Both the position numbers and the translations under genes were made by a program. 64,000 nucleotides of DNA from positions 1 to 64,000 of the forward strand of contig VYZB01000241.1 in the NCBI GenBank assembly GCA_013397455.1, given 5' to 3'. Shown piece by piece: positions 49,674 to 62,969 of the stretch; the first letter of the stretch is position 1; each line of letters begins with the position of its first letter. The notes below the pieces were generated by a model. It saw only the letters and a list, made by a program, of their open reading frames with translations. It searched no databases and was not told where the DNA came from. The DNA is from Crotophaga sulcirostris (Eukaryota; Chordata; Aves; Cuculiformes; Crotophagidae).

Positions 49674-51141
49674 TTAGCAATTTCAAGCTGAATTGTCAGC
49701 TCTGGTTCTTGGGGAAATAACGTGGACAGTTCAGGAGATTTTCCAGAGCTATTTAGAAAGTTGTAATTTTCTTTGTTCTAATTCCAGGCTGAAATTCCAG
49801 CACCGTTGAAGACAGCTGCAATTTTAGCATTTGCTTCTTTGGGGTCAGATCTTGCCATAGCAAAAAAAATACTTCTTACTAGATTCATTCTAGTTTTACT
49901 TCTCATTTCATCTCCTGTGCTTGTAATTTGTCAGAAAATTTTAAAATTCAGAGCATGAAATCTATTCATATTGACACCAGATAGAAGGTGACAGACAGAG
50001 GGATGCTGGGTCTTGCAGATACAGAAGCTTGAATTTTAAAACAAACACAGCTGTAGAGAAGTCAGAGGATATCCAATGTGTTGGAAATACTACCATTATG
50101 CATCTTATTTACATATACCCATTTATAAAAAAAATTTCAACTTCTAGATGAGCTCAAAAGGCTAAGAGCAACAGTTTAATTTCTACCAAATATTATTACA
50201 AGCCGGTGCCTAACAATTTGTGAAAATGTGACTTAGCAATGGGAAAACAGAAGTTGCTTTTTGAAAATTCTATTGAATTAATTACATATGGTGTCTAATT
50301 TCTTTCTAACATAGGATTCTAGTATATACTGGTCACTGCTTGAAATGAAACATTTTTAGTACCTAAAAAAAATAGAAAACACTTCTTGGTACAGAAAAGA
50401 CGTTCAGCAAAGATAGCTTTTTCTCTGGTTTTATGGACAGAGCACTGAAGATTGCATTGATATTACTGTACTCTTAAAACCTGCCAACTAATGTGTTAAG
50501 CATAGAACAAAAGACCAGGGAATAAAGTGGATGACTGTTCTGTGTTTTCCAGTGAGATCATTTAAATTTGTTCTTTTTTTTCCTTAAGAGACCAGAGACT
50601 AGAACAGGAATGCAAAACCCAGAAGCTGTGAATTGGGGTAAAAATAAACCCCATAAACTCCTCAGTTAGGTTGTGGTTTGTCAAATGCAAAACATTGTAA
50701 CAAAGTCTAAATAGGGATCACTTCCAATGCAGGATCTACAATATAAACTGAGATAACTTTTTAGATGAGTGACAACTAAGGTTGATTCCTCCTGCCCCAC
50801 AATACTCTGTTTTGGCTTTAGGACTTCTCATCAGTGATTTACAATGTATTTTGAAAGGCAATCTTCAAAATGCAGTGAGAATAAAACTACACAGAAAGCT
50901 CTGTCTTCAGATCTGTTCAGTCAAGACAGTTCCAAGGGAACTGGTTTCCAGGCCACTGCATTGCTCCCTGGACCAGCCTCAAAGATGCCCAGCCTTTCAT
51001 CACATTCAAATTTAGCATCCCCATATTCTTCTTTCTTCTTTTATGTCATCTGGAGATTGCTAGAGAAAAATAAACTTATTCCAATCTTTTTATCAGTATT
51101 TTTTACATATATCATAAGCAGAACAAAAGCCTTTAAGGAAA

Positions 51142-51184
51142 TTTTTTAGAGTCCTGTAAGTTCTCTTACAGGCACTCTAGAGAA
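51142..51184. other. Strong hairpin: 19-bp stem, 4-base loop
   Basis: CCTGTAAG (51153-51160), loop TTCT, CTTACAGG (51165-51172) pair perfectly. One unpaired C at 51173, then TAGAGT (51147-51152) with ACTCTA (51174-51179), then five more pairs outward, two of them G-U if the plus strand is transcribed. This is shorter than usual microRNA precursors, and no flanking structure was checked. It could be a chance structure, a relic of a small inverted-repeat transposon, or an RNA element. Confidence 0.6.
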
Positions 51185-54100
51185 GACATAACCTAGCAAC
51201 CTAGGCTAGAAAGGAAGAACCTTCCCAGAATCTTTCAGTTTTGAAAAATATAGATGTTCTCCTATTACTTCTTACAATGATCCTGTGTGTATTGCAGAAC
51301 CTTTAACTAGGATATTTTCTATCCAAAGAATTGGCTTTGTAAATGATGAATTGAATTCTTAGACAAATGAGCAACTGCTTGGTTCTTTTTTAGCAAACGT
51401 GACATTCTTCTCCACTTGCATATTTTCCTTTAGTTATAGTGCATGCACAGAAGTGAGGAAGAAAAGCAGTATGAGCCAAAATATTTCTGACTGCATTAAA
51501 GGTTGCTCTATAATGTCAGTTTCTCAGGGAACATTAAGCCGCATTTTTGAACAGGCAAAATATATTTGCTAAATAATTTCTCAGTAATTGCGGCAACAGT
51601 TTGAAGATTTGTTTTACCCTAGTAGCTGAAGTATGGAGCATTAACAGCAAAATATATTTTTACAGGATACTTCAAAGTGCTTATGATCCAATGAGCCCAA
51701 AGACTTGGCAAAAGTCTGATGCTTTGGAAAATTATTAGGAAGTTTAATGCATTATTTCCTCTGTGTTTAAAATATTTGCACAGTTCTTTGGAACTCAGAA
51801 ACAATGCTATGACCTAGGCCCACACTTTATCTGTATTCCAAGGAGAAAATGTTCTTTTAATTACTTCAATTGCATTCACTTCATAACAAAATTAAAATAA
51901 AAAATAAGATGAGAGAGGAATACAAGAAGTAAAATGTCCTCTCACATTTTTAAAAAAGAAGGTAGGACATACAAAAAAAATTTCTTGTCAAAGTCTAACT
52001 GGAATATAAATGATTTTTAAAATCCTAAGGACTATTAGATATAGATAAAGATGTTTTTATTATTGTTAATATATCTGAACAAGATCTTTTGACAAAACAT
52101 TTCAAGTTGGAAAATGATTATTCCTTGAGCCTAAAAGAGTTTGTGGGAAAAGGTTAGACTTGCTCCATTTCTTAACATAAATAAGAAAACTGTGAAAAAA
52201 TATTCAAAGCTGTCAGGATATTTTCAAAATTAAGAATAGAGGAGAAAAACTACCAATATGTAAAATTTTTAATTTGAAAATATAACAGAGTTACAGTAAA
52301 AATTTCATAATTTAAGATTTTACGTTTAGCCATAAAGGTCTTATTTATTATACAATAACTGTTTCTAATATTTTTTATTTCATATCTGTAACTGAGATAA
52401 AAATATTAGAATTAACAGCAATTACATTTTATAGTCAAGGTTCCTTTTCTATATATATTTAACAAATGTTCTTGATGAAATTTTATGGTACCACTCATTA
52501 TATTGCCTATATTATTCTTTAACTTCAAAGTATGGGCTTAGAAGAGTTGAGCTAAAGTATTTGGAAATGACTGAAAAATAGGGCAGAGGGATTTGAGATG
52601 TGGTGAAAGGAAGACTAGTTTTAGAGAATATCTAATTTAAAGCAAAATAAACTGTTGAAGGAAGACAGAGACTTAGTCCCTTGTGTGTACATAATATTTG
52701 GTTGATAAGACTCCAATTAGCCTTAATCCATCTCTTCATTTAAAATGAAAGGCTGTTTTTAAACATCCATCATGTTTGTTCTGTAAGGCGATTTAATATG
52801 ATAGTCACTAAGGAATGTGAATTTTATTTCAATGTGAACCTGACATTATTTTTATTGATTGAACAAAGGTGTATAAAACAGGCAACAAAATGCACTGTAT
52901 ATGACAGTTTGAGAACAGATGTGTATTTTATGTGTAAGGAGTTCAATAGCTGCAAGCACTAACTACTTTTCTTATTTGAAATAAAAAAGTAAAAGGACTT
53001 CTCAGCAGCATGACTGTTTCATGTCAAAGAAAAAAACAATGGCGTTTTCTTCAGGTTTAGACTTGTAACTATACAACACAGTGAATTTTGTTGAAGGTCA
53101 TTATTTCTTTTTAAACTGACACCAGCAAGATGCATTTCAGTGACAGACACTCTTTCCAATACGAACTCTCTGAAAGAAAAGCAAGGTTTTATTATGTATA
53201 CTTCTTTTTACCACTGGCCTAGACATCTTACGCAAGAGAGATTCTAGATCTCACATCTCTGTTTAATTAACCTGACAAGACTAGATTTTTTTGTATTCTG
53301 CCCGTGTTTCAGAGAGAGGATTTATTACAGGGTGTCTTGTTAAATTATCCAATCATAAAAGCTTGAATGTTCATCACATCAATGAAAGTAAACAATTAGC
53401 TTAGACTATGATTTGTCTGATCTATACTGTGAATGTTATTGAGCTGTGGAATTTAGATGTCACTAGTGGTGAACATTATCCTTTCTCATGGTGAAAAATT
53501 ACATGAGGGACTCAAGGTCCACTGCTCTGAAGATTCTTCTCTCTTTTCTTACTTTGTCAAATGCAATTTCATGGATTTCTGCTAACTTTGGCTTTTCCTT
53601 TCCTGTGATTAAGTACTAGAATTAAATTGAATTTTTAGATCTCTTTAGTCTCTGATAGGCTTTTTCTGAAGCTAAGGAACAGTGAAATGGAGAGTGATGA
53701 AGAACGCATTTAGTACTCAAATCTCGGGAGCACTATTCACAGCATAATTCATAGTGCAGATCACTACCGGTGATTTCCTTTTAAAGCTTCATCCACTTTC
53801 TTTTCCAGGAACCTGGACACGTTGCTTGGCACTCAGTTTGGCTTTCAACACAGCCTATGGTTGTGGCAGCTTTTGAAATTTTTTATCCTTTTTGGAAATA
53901 TTTCTTGAGATGGAGTTTAAACAGACAACTGCAAACTTCAGGGGGCTCTTTAGAACGTGATGCATAAGCAGGGAATTCAAGTTAGGCAAATAGAGACAGA
54001 CTTCCATTTTGAAATCGTATTTTTGGCCATTATTAATACAAGAAAAGGAAGATCAGAAACTTCCTTGCAAGCAATGGAAAAAAAGCCAGCACCTTTAGCT

Positions 54101-55348
54101 TTGCATAAGAACCACTATGCTTCTAACGAATATTAAAAATATTCTAGTAATACTGGTTATTTAACAGTCCTAGGTAACTAGTACTGTTATTTAATGGGTA
54201 TACGGAAAACTTCTCCTCTATTACCAGGCAAATAGTCAATAAAATCATAAAATCATAAAAGTCAATAAAATGGCTGAAACTTTCAGAACCTTATTCAGTG
54301 GTATATTGCCCTTCTTCCTGGCTGTAAAATTCTCCTGCTGGGCTGATGTGATGGATTGACACGTTTTCCCCACCTATCTTAAATAAAATCAGTTCTGGAT
54401 GCTTGGTGCCCTCAGTCTGTCTGTCTTTTCCTCTTTTTTCCTTGCTGTCACTTGGCCAGCTACAATGAATATCTTTTCTTCTACTCTTGGATCTCTATTA
54501 GGTTCAGAAGGGTCATAAGCAGAGCAAGACCACAAGCGAAATATTAAGAATGATCTCAGTGAAAATACTGTTGTGTCTTTTAAGGGATAGCCAATTTTCA
54601 ACATACATAACAAAAGTTTGTACCAGCAAGAAAAAAGGATAGACCAGCAATTCATTTGTTAGCTCAGACCTGCTCTCTATCTCAAACTCTCTAACCAATC
54701 TCAGGCAAAAGTTTAACTCATAAAATACCCAAATGGTAATAATATTCATAGATATATAGGATGTACCAGACAGGAGGAAATTGATATTTGTTGCATATAG
54801 TAACAGAAAATAAGCAGATAAATACATATAAAACTGAAATCCTTTGTAAAAATATTTTTTATTTTGCATTTCAAAATTTCGAGTCCTATTCCTAAGTGAA
54901 AAAAAGGAAATGTGAACTATCAGTGAGCAAAAATAGAAATGTTTCCTTGTTTTAACTTACAACTTTCACTGCAAGATTTTCTCAGTTATAATTTATTAAT
55001 GCAAAAAATTAGGTACAAATTTAGGTCACAGACAAATACTTTTAGCTTCGATATAATCTCCCAGACAACATTTTTAGTACATAATTAACCACCACAGAAG
55101 TTAGCTTCTAGACAGTGGGTCTTCCTGGAGAGAGAGGTAGAACATCAGACAAAAATGCAGTACTTTATTCTAATCAACAGTTTTAAACCTCTTTGGAGAG
55201 GTTTGTTTGTTTGATTGTTTGTTTTTGAAGGGTGCACTTTTTTCCATCAAACACTAAAATTTATCTACACTGTTTTTAGAGTTACTCTCTAACAGCAATA
55301 GCCCATTCTTGTTTTAAATAAAACTTTTTTTTTGTACAAAACTTTTGA

Positions 55349-55380
55349 AGTATGAAAAAGTATGAAAAAAGTATGAAGTA
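55349..55380. repeat. Short tandem of GTATGAAAAA-type units
   Basis: Three imperfect copies of about 10-12 bases. Confidence 0.7.
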
Positions 55381-56869
55381 GGAAAGACTTATATGAAGTA
55401 TAATGTTATTCTGGCTTATCTCAAGACTAAACTTTAGGAAGTGCCTTTTGTTCCTAGGAAAAGTGAATTTTATAAGCATTTAATGAATTCTGGGACTCAC
55501 CATCAGCCTCTGACCATAAATAAGTTTATGAACAGACTACTTGGTTGCGGATTTTAAACACCTGCCAGTCAATGTCTCACTTGTTAGTACAAATGTCAGA
55601 GAGTACTAAATTATCTCTAACTTTGTTGTTATTTCCTGAAAATCTACATGTTTATAATTGTAACCTGAGAGTTTTTGAAGAAAACATGGAGTCTTTTATA
55701 GGCATGGGATTCCAGGTCATTAAATTTTACATTCTGAAGTCATTGCTGTTTAATTATCAGCTAATACTGAGACTTCTGTGTTTGGTTTAATAGGATGGAG
55801 TGCATTGAAATGGATAAGGAGTGAAGTACAGTTTTGCTTTTAGAAATTCAGCCTTTTTTTGATCAAACTTAGAATTGACACTGAAAGTAATTTAAAAAGA
55901 ACAATGATGAGGATATGTAGTGATTTGCTATCAGAACTGTAAATAAATCACTTTTTTAACTAAGTAAAAAAAATGGAACACTCAAAGTTAAAATATGAAA
56001 TTACTAATATTCTAGATTCCTACATTGTGTCAGAAGTAGATATGAAATTTCACCTACATGGAGCATTTGGTTTTGACTTGTTTGACAAGTTGCATTTAGA
56101 TGTTGTTTCAGAGGTGCACCAAAGTACTGAAATGTCAAGAACTTTTTTCTTGTCATTCTTTTCTCTCCTTGTCTGCACAGAGGGAGGTTTACTGACAGTA
56201 GTTCACTGCACAGAAAGGGCAGACTGGGCATAGCCAAGTTTAAGATGTTCCTTTTATGTTCTCTTCCATCGCTTTGAGAAAAGTAAAAAGTAATTTTTTT
56301 AGGTGCAGGTAAGCATTGCTTTTGTAATAGAAATTTTCTGTATTTTAGAGAGGTCGAGTTGTTCTAGCGCAGCAAACATACTCAGCTTCTGGGTAACTGT
56401 TCAAATTAGCGTTGTCAAAAATATGGACATGTTGAAAATAGTAAGTAGTTGAAACAAAAACGTGTATTTGAATTTGTAGATACCGTTTGAGTATCTGTAA
56501 CACACCCTTTTTGAAATAAATTACACAGAAATATTTGAAGACCTGTGCTGTGGGACCTGAATTTGAATTGTCTCTGTAAAACCATGGGGAAGAGCAAAGG
56601 TGCTCACAGTATCCTACTCTCCCAAGCAACTATATTATAGCAAACTTGGGTTCTCTTAACATCGATGGATTCAGTCCCAAATGTTTTAAAACTAGAATAC
56701 AGACTGGACAAAACAAAAGTGCATAGAACAGAAGCCACATTGTTAGTGTGAAAAGGAAGCTTCCAAACAAGAAGTTCTCCCTGCTTCCTTAGGGTCAAGC
56801 AGCAGCAGTCCAGTTAGCATGGAAAAAAACCTGGCAGACAGACTTCATCTTTTTGGAAAAATAATATTA

Positions 56870-56882
56870 TGTGTGTGTGTGT
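56870..56882. repeat. (TG)n microsatellite, short
   Basis: About six TG units. Confidence 0.85.
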
Positions 56883-57960
56883 TGAAATGTTAAAAATCCC
56901 CCCTAAAAAATACCCCAAACCCTAATAAATAATCTTTGAGCCTGCATTTCCTGGTTATATTTTCTTTCTACAAGTAAAAAGAGAAACAAGTATAGCCTAA
57001 AAGTACATGAGTAATGGACTGATAATCCACAAAATGGTGGGACATTATGGTTGTCCATTCCCCTTAATTTCAATATCCAATGATTTATTCAAAATTGCAT
57101 ACACAGATATGGTGGAAAAGAATTGTATCAGAAAAAAACAAAATAAAATTTTTAATTTATTTTTGTCTAAAATCCATGATACAATTTATTCCTGAGTAAA
57201 AACTGAGAGGTAACAATATTATCATAAATAAAAATATAATTTAGCTAAATTTAGGATCAACAATTAATACAACAAACAAAACAGCATCAAGCATTTATAG
57301 TTTTCATGAAATATGCTTATCAACAACATTATTACTCATTTACGGTACATATTCTAAACACCTAAAATATTGCCTAAACAACAATTTACTTAAACAAATT
57401 GATGCATTAGCATGCAATAAGGGGTAAGGTGTCTATTACTTGATGTTAGCTAAATCAGTTCATATATATCTGTAATAAACAGTGAGTAAAAATTGGTTTG
57501 TTCACCCCTAACAGCTAGAAACGTGTAACAGACAAGTTCAAGACCTTTATACAACACAGTTTTTCATGCCACACATATACCTTGTTTTATGTTATTAAGA
57601 AAAACCCAAACCACCACTCTGGAGAGCTCCAATAAAACACTGAAATGATTTGAGGCACTCTGAAATGAAAAATCACACCACAAACCAGTAATTTAGGTTT
57701 AAGGCCATGGAGCCATCGAATAGTCTCTTTCAGAAACTATATGGTGTGGATTAAGCCAGTCTGCTCCAGAGCGAGCTAGTTCACAGCCCTGTGAATGTAA
57801 ATTAGTTATGCCATGTGACTTCTGGACTGGCAGCTTGTCCTTTGCCTTCTTTCTGTTAGCAGCATAACCTTAGCAGCTTACGTGTATCTGCCCTTCACCT
57901 GTGAATTCCTGAAGGATGCTGAATTTTTGAACAACTTCTCAACATCTCTGCTATACCCCA

Positions 57961-57997
57961 TGATGTCTTCTACTTCTGATGTCTGATGTCTTCTACT
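57961..57997. repeat. 14-bp direct repeat TGATGTCTTCTACT
   Basis: Identical copies at 57961-57974 and 57984-57997, most likely a small local duplication. Confidence 0.85.
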
Positions 57998-58035
57998 CAG
58001 CAATTCTAGGGTTGTGTGGGAACAACTTGACAAGC

Positions 58036-58325
58036 TTGGAGCCTCCAGGTGTAAAAGAGACATTGATGAACTGGAGAGAGTCCAGGGAAGATCTGCTAAA
58101 ATGGCTGAGGTTTAGAGTACATACTGTGTGAAGAGAGGTTAAGGGAACTGTACTTATTGGACAAGTAATTCTTCCTCATTCGTTCAAATACAAGAAGGTA
58201 TTAAATCAAGCTGGTCCAAAATAAATAAAACGAGGCAGTTTTTCACACAACATAAAGCTCTTGTCCCCCAGTTTTATGGATATTAAGTCTGTAGGACTTC
58301 AAAAAATGATTGGAAGAAAATAAGA
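58036..58325 (+). mobile_element. Very old CR1-type LINE 3' fragment
   Basis: AAAGAGACATTGATGAACTG, GAGAGAGTCCAGGGAAGATC and GAGAGGTTAAGGGAACTG correspond to the C-terminal domain (K-R-D-I-D-E-L-E-R-V-Q reading). CAGTTTTTCACACAACATAA and GGACTTCAAAAAATGATTGG correspond to the 3' region of ancient amniote CR1. It is much more diverged than the bird-type CR1 copies, and no tail is recognisable. Confidence 0.72.
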
Positions 58326-59645
58326 AAAAAATCTCTAACAAGGCCATTAAGTGGAAAGATGCACTTTCTGCCTCAGAAAGAAATCCTAACTTTCAAATTG
58401 TTGTAGACTGAAAGAACATGGAGAAAGTATCGCTATATACTTGTTGAAGCCTTTCACTCTTCCCCAGGCATCTGATGTCAGGTATCATCAGTAACTAAAC
58501 TAGGTGGACCTTTAATCTGATGTGGTATAGTTGTGGTATATATTTCTAATATTTGATAACCAGAATGACAGATGAAGGAGGAGAGGGGGTCCAGATCATT
58601 CCCAGTGGAAAGATAAACAACTCGTGCATTTACATGCTGCTCCATTATATAAGAGTGAAGACCCTGATTGGTTTGGGCAAAAGCAAAGGGAAGAAAGATT
58701 CTCCTTGAATTCTCCAATCAGCTGAAGAGCCGAGTATGTGGTTGAGTGCTGAAAACTGAAGTTGTTTATTGAAACATGGCATTACAACATACACAGTGCT
58801 GGCGGCAGAAGTACCCCTGCTGGGTCAGGATAGGAAATTTGGTTATCTGTTTTCCCACTGCGGAGATGCTTCCCTGTTCTGCATCAATATTCTTGTGTTT
58901 GAACCATCTAGGCTGGGGGCTAATGAAAAACAAAGGGCTGATAATCGTTGTTCTTAAAGTGCAATGAATTAAGGAATGACAAATTGGACAGAAACAGTTG
59001 GAGGTCCTTTGTATAGTTCTTGGCTAAGAATTTGATTATCCAGCCAAGTTATAAAAGGAAATTAAAATATTTTCCTGACAACGTTTAGCAGTTTATGAGT
59101 ATCCAGAGACTAAATACTCGACATAGTTAAGGAAATAACTGAACATTGATTAAGGTCGGGTGTACTATTTGGAAGCTTAGAGTTAGAACCAGCATATTCT
59201 ACTAAAATTTATAATTTGTATATAAATACGATTTCCACATTTTGATTTACATTTAAGAATAGCTTAGAAAAGGCATTCAGAAACGTGGTGAATTATAGTG
59301 CTGCACAGATTCTATAATGTCTTCATGCTCAGCAGGAGACAAGGAATTTGCAAAAGAATTACTGGCACTAATACAAGATAACTGGGAGATAATAAATCCC
59401 TAATGCTTAGGGAAAAAGAATAATATACATTACATGGGCATCTGCAAAAGTATCTCCCATTGTTTTTCCAGATCCAAATCAAGCCCCTTTACAAGAATAT
59501 TGCTTTCTCACGCATAATAAAAAGAGTAACTAGGGAGTTACTTCCATTGAAGGATATTGTTAGATTGCAATTATGGTACTATTATTATTATATACCGATA
59601 ACAATACAAGCAGTATTCTATAACACACTAAGAATAAAATTAAGT

Positions 59646-59646
59646 N
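59646..59646. other. Single ambiguous base (N)
   Basis: One N at the edge of a composition change. Confidence 0.98.
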
Positions 59647-59843
59647 AGGCGTCATTCTGCAGAAACCACCCCAGGCGGGGATTTACATAAGTTTATCAGC
59701 TGCACCAGGACAGCATCAGAGGCACTGAGGTAGTGGTAGAAAAGCCACACCAGGGAGGGAGCATGATGACATGGCATTTCCTTTCTCGTGTAAAGTTAGA
59801 TAACTATTCTCTATGTTAGTGTGCTGAGTTGAAAAGGTGGATG

Positions 59844-59846
<3 letters not shown>

Positions 59847-59885
<39 letters not shown>
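59847..59885. repeat. (TTA)13 microsatellite
   Basis: Thirteen uninterrupted TTA/ATT units followed by three CTA units. Confidence 0.95.
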
Positions 59886-59886
<1 letters not shown>

Positions 59887-60403
59887 TACTACTGCTGCAA
59901 ACAGTATACAGACATTTACCTAAAAAGCAAATGCTACTTGCCATTAGAGATCCAAATAATTTAAAAAAAATAAAACTTTTTTAAAGATAGATAAAGATAG
60001 ATCAAAGAACTTGCTGCTGGCTGATGAATGTTCTCTAATGAGTCAAATAACACGCAAACCTCTTTCTCTAGCCTTCTCAAATTTTTAATGCCATTTCCTC
60101 TTCTAATTCTGCTCTGCATGAAGTCAAGGATAAAAGAGGTCCTTCCAGGAGACAGTGCAATTCCACTTGCATAACTGTGCTTACCACATCTTCAGCTCTC
60201 TCCATTCTCCTTCTCCTTTTCAACAACTAACTGGCTTACTGCTGAAGCTGGATTTACCTGACCTTGTCAGTCCACACCACCAACAAGAATAAGAAGAAAA
60301 AGAACTGGGCAAAGACAGTTTGAAAATAGTCCACTTGCATGTAGTATTCATTATATCCAATGCCACCCAGCAGACAACAGGAGAAGAGTGAGCTCGGCAA
60401 AAT

Positions 60404-60447
60404 AATTTTTTTAAAAAAAAACAAAAATAAAAAAAAAGTTTTTTTGA
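60404..60447. repeat. A/T-rich self-complementary tract
   Basis: A T-run, then two A-runs broken by CAAAAAT, then AGTTTTTTTG. The T-runs at both ends can pair with the A-runs. Confidence 0.8.
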
Positions 60448-62947
60448 ATGAATCTTAATTGGAAGAATCTGAAACCTACCTGGCATTTGATGAGATCAGA
60501 ACATGAATAATGGAAAAACAGTTACAGTGTGAGGCCCAGAGTTTTAGACTGGATAATGACAGTATTCCTTTAGGCTTTGTACTTCTTAGGCACTTGCATA
60601 TGTACTTCAGACACAAAATATTAGGTACCTGTTTTTAAAACTCTTAGCCTAAAGCAACTTCATGTTTGTGACATGCTGTTCACTAACATTGATCTGCTTC
60701 CTCAGTCTGCAATTTTCTGTTGACATCCTGTCTAATTAGAATATAGCCCACTTGAAAAGCTTGACTGGTTGGAAAATTATATGGCACAGTATACCAAAGC
60801 AGTGATTTTTGGAACTATCAGACCTGATCAGGTCAAAAAGCAAATACATATTAAAACAGAACGTAACCTTTTGAAAAACAAACCAAACCAAAACAAACCT
60901 CAAACTTTTAATAAATTGGTTTTATAAAGAAATGCTTATTGTATTCTTTATTTTGTTTTCGCTTATGCTTGAAGCACAAATGAGCACTTTTTTTTCTATT
61001 ATGAATGGAAAAGGTGGAAGACCTCTAGATCTATAATAGTGATACAAGGGAAGGGAATCTACTGGTTGAGTGATAGGTAGGCCTGTTTATTACCTATGAA
61101 CCCTGAAATGATTGACACTATATATGCACAGAAAAGCTAAATTGTGTATTACTATGAATATGTTTATTTTATAACCTGTGCAATGTTACGCCAATCTGTA
61201 TGTGTGTAATGATGTGTTGGGACTTACCTTCATCTAAACAGTCAAAATACTGTTCTGAGCATTGCTCTCTAAGAATTATCAGTTTAATAAATTTAGAGAT
61301 AAAGCAAGGCATGGCAAAAAAACCCCAAACCCTTATTGATTTTAGAGCTGTTAGGTTAAGTAAACATGACATTTAAAAAGAGGAGGGAGAGAGCTCCAAG
61401 CTATGACATTCAGATCTGGGCATAAACCCCTCTAAAGGACAAGTTTTTCTTGAACTCACCTGGCACAGGGGTAGTTTCTCCTTTGATTTTGAATCCTGTG
61501 ACAAGACATGGTTTTCATTAAATTCCTAGTTCACACAAAGAAGCGATGTTGTTTACAGTGGTCACATAGAGTGTTTGCAAAATGTCTTATCAACTTGATA
61601 GCATTATAAGATTTAATTTTCACAAATGACCTGTAATTCCAGGTACTCTTCTAATTATTTTCTTTTTGAAAAGTCACTGATCTACCCACTTAGGAAACTG
61701 AATGTTCTTAAGATAGGCATGCCTAAAGATGCCCAAATTAATAGTTGCTAGAAAAACATAGCTCAGATATCCAAAAAAGGGAGAGGAATGAAAATCGAGA
61801 GCAGTCAAAGAAGTTTTCCAATACTAATGAAAAAGGAAACTTAAAAAAATTCATCTTATTTCAGAAGTTCCATGTGGTACAATCTCATCTACAGTGAACA
61901 TTGAGGAAAATATAGTGTATACAAGAAGAAATTAAACTACTATAAAATTACAGATAAGTTATTTTCTGAATGATCTTCCATTAAGACTATTTTTTTCATA
62001 CAGTAACAGTTAGATACAGTGGGTTTTGTTTAACTTTTATATGCTTTATGTATTTCTACAGATTTCAGAATTACATACATTATATACATTAAAAATACAT
62101 TACAAAATAGAAAAATAAAACCGAAATTTCTTATTATTTTTGAAAGAAAAAGATAAAATGGAGAAGGAAACTACAGTTCAGGATTCCTGCTGAGTCTTTT
62201 GGGGTTTTAAGCTAAGTCTTTATGGGCTACATACATTTAAAACAAAATATATAAATTTTCCACAATCTAGTGCGAAATGTACATTTCTGATTGCACTTTC
62301 TTTCTGCCTAAGCAGATATGAGTTAATTTATTACTTGTATAGCATAAGGACACTCAATAGATCAGATTTGCACAGGGCTGTGCCACACAGTGTTTCGTAG
62401 CCTAGTCTAAAAGTTCCAGGCTTTTCCGTTTTGTTCCACTCTTGGTCTTTCCAGAAAAGAAGTTGGTGGTCATGGTGGATTTTGCCAGATTTAATTTTCT
62501 GTTTTCTTATCTCAAATAAAATAACATAAGAAGGCAAGAAAGTTTGTAAGAAAGGATAACATATACATATATTTATTTCAACATTATGTTCTATAATTCT
62601 TATTTATTTATTATCACAGTAGTACCTAAGTGACACAATTGAGTGCGTCTGTACAAAGTTGAATATTTTACAGCTATAAAACATAGCACAGTTTCTGCCT
62701 AAAACAACTGCAGCTGAATGAAGCTCCAGTTGCCAGCTCCAGCTGTAAATGGGATCCATGCATTTGCACTTGTAGTCTGGATTTTTCCACTCCAGTCATG
62801 TTCATATAGTCAGATCCATGTTTTTGAAACCTGGTGTCAGAATCAGACTGTGCAGATCCAGTTGCAGAATTTGGGTACATTTATATTTCTTTGCTTTTAT
62901 CAAGATACAAATTTTGTATCAGCAATTTGTTTTGCTACTAACAGTGC

Positions 62948-62969
62948 TTTTTTTTTTATTTTTTTTTTA
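62948..62969. repeat. T homopolymer tract
   Basis: Two T-runs of about ten separated by a single A. Confidence 0.9.

Larger units (their letters stand above)
43751..58035. other. No gene or transposon recognised in 14 kb
   Basis: The longest repeat-free stretch. Frames reach 118 codons (54513-54869, minus) and 108 codons (44777-45103, minus); both are composed as expected from AT-rich non-coding DNA and neither is recognisable. Listed separately: a 15-N gap, a tandem repeat at 47927, a perfect palindrome at 49329, a hairpin at 51142, and minor repeats at 55349 and 57961. Confidence 0.5.

Noticed and set aside
54513..54869. 118-codon hydrophobic minus-strand frame, membrane-protein-like
   Set aside because: Rich in F, L, I, Y and S as AT-rich non-coding DNA produces; no homology and no gene context.
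58769..58967. Two overlapping 62-63-codon plus frames
   Set aside because: Same start region in different frames with no homology; chance.
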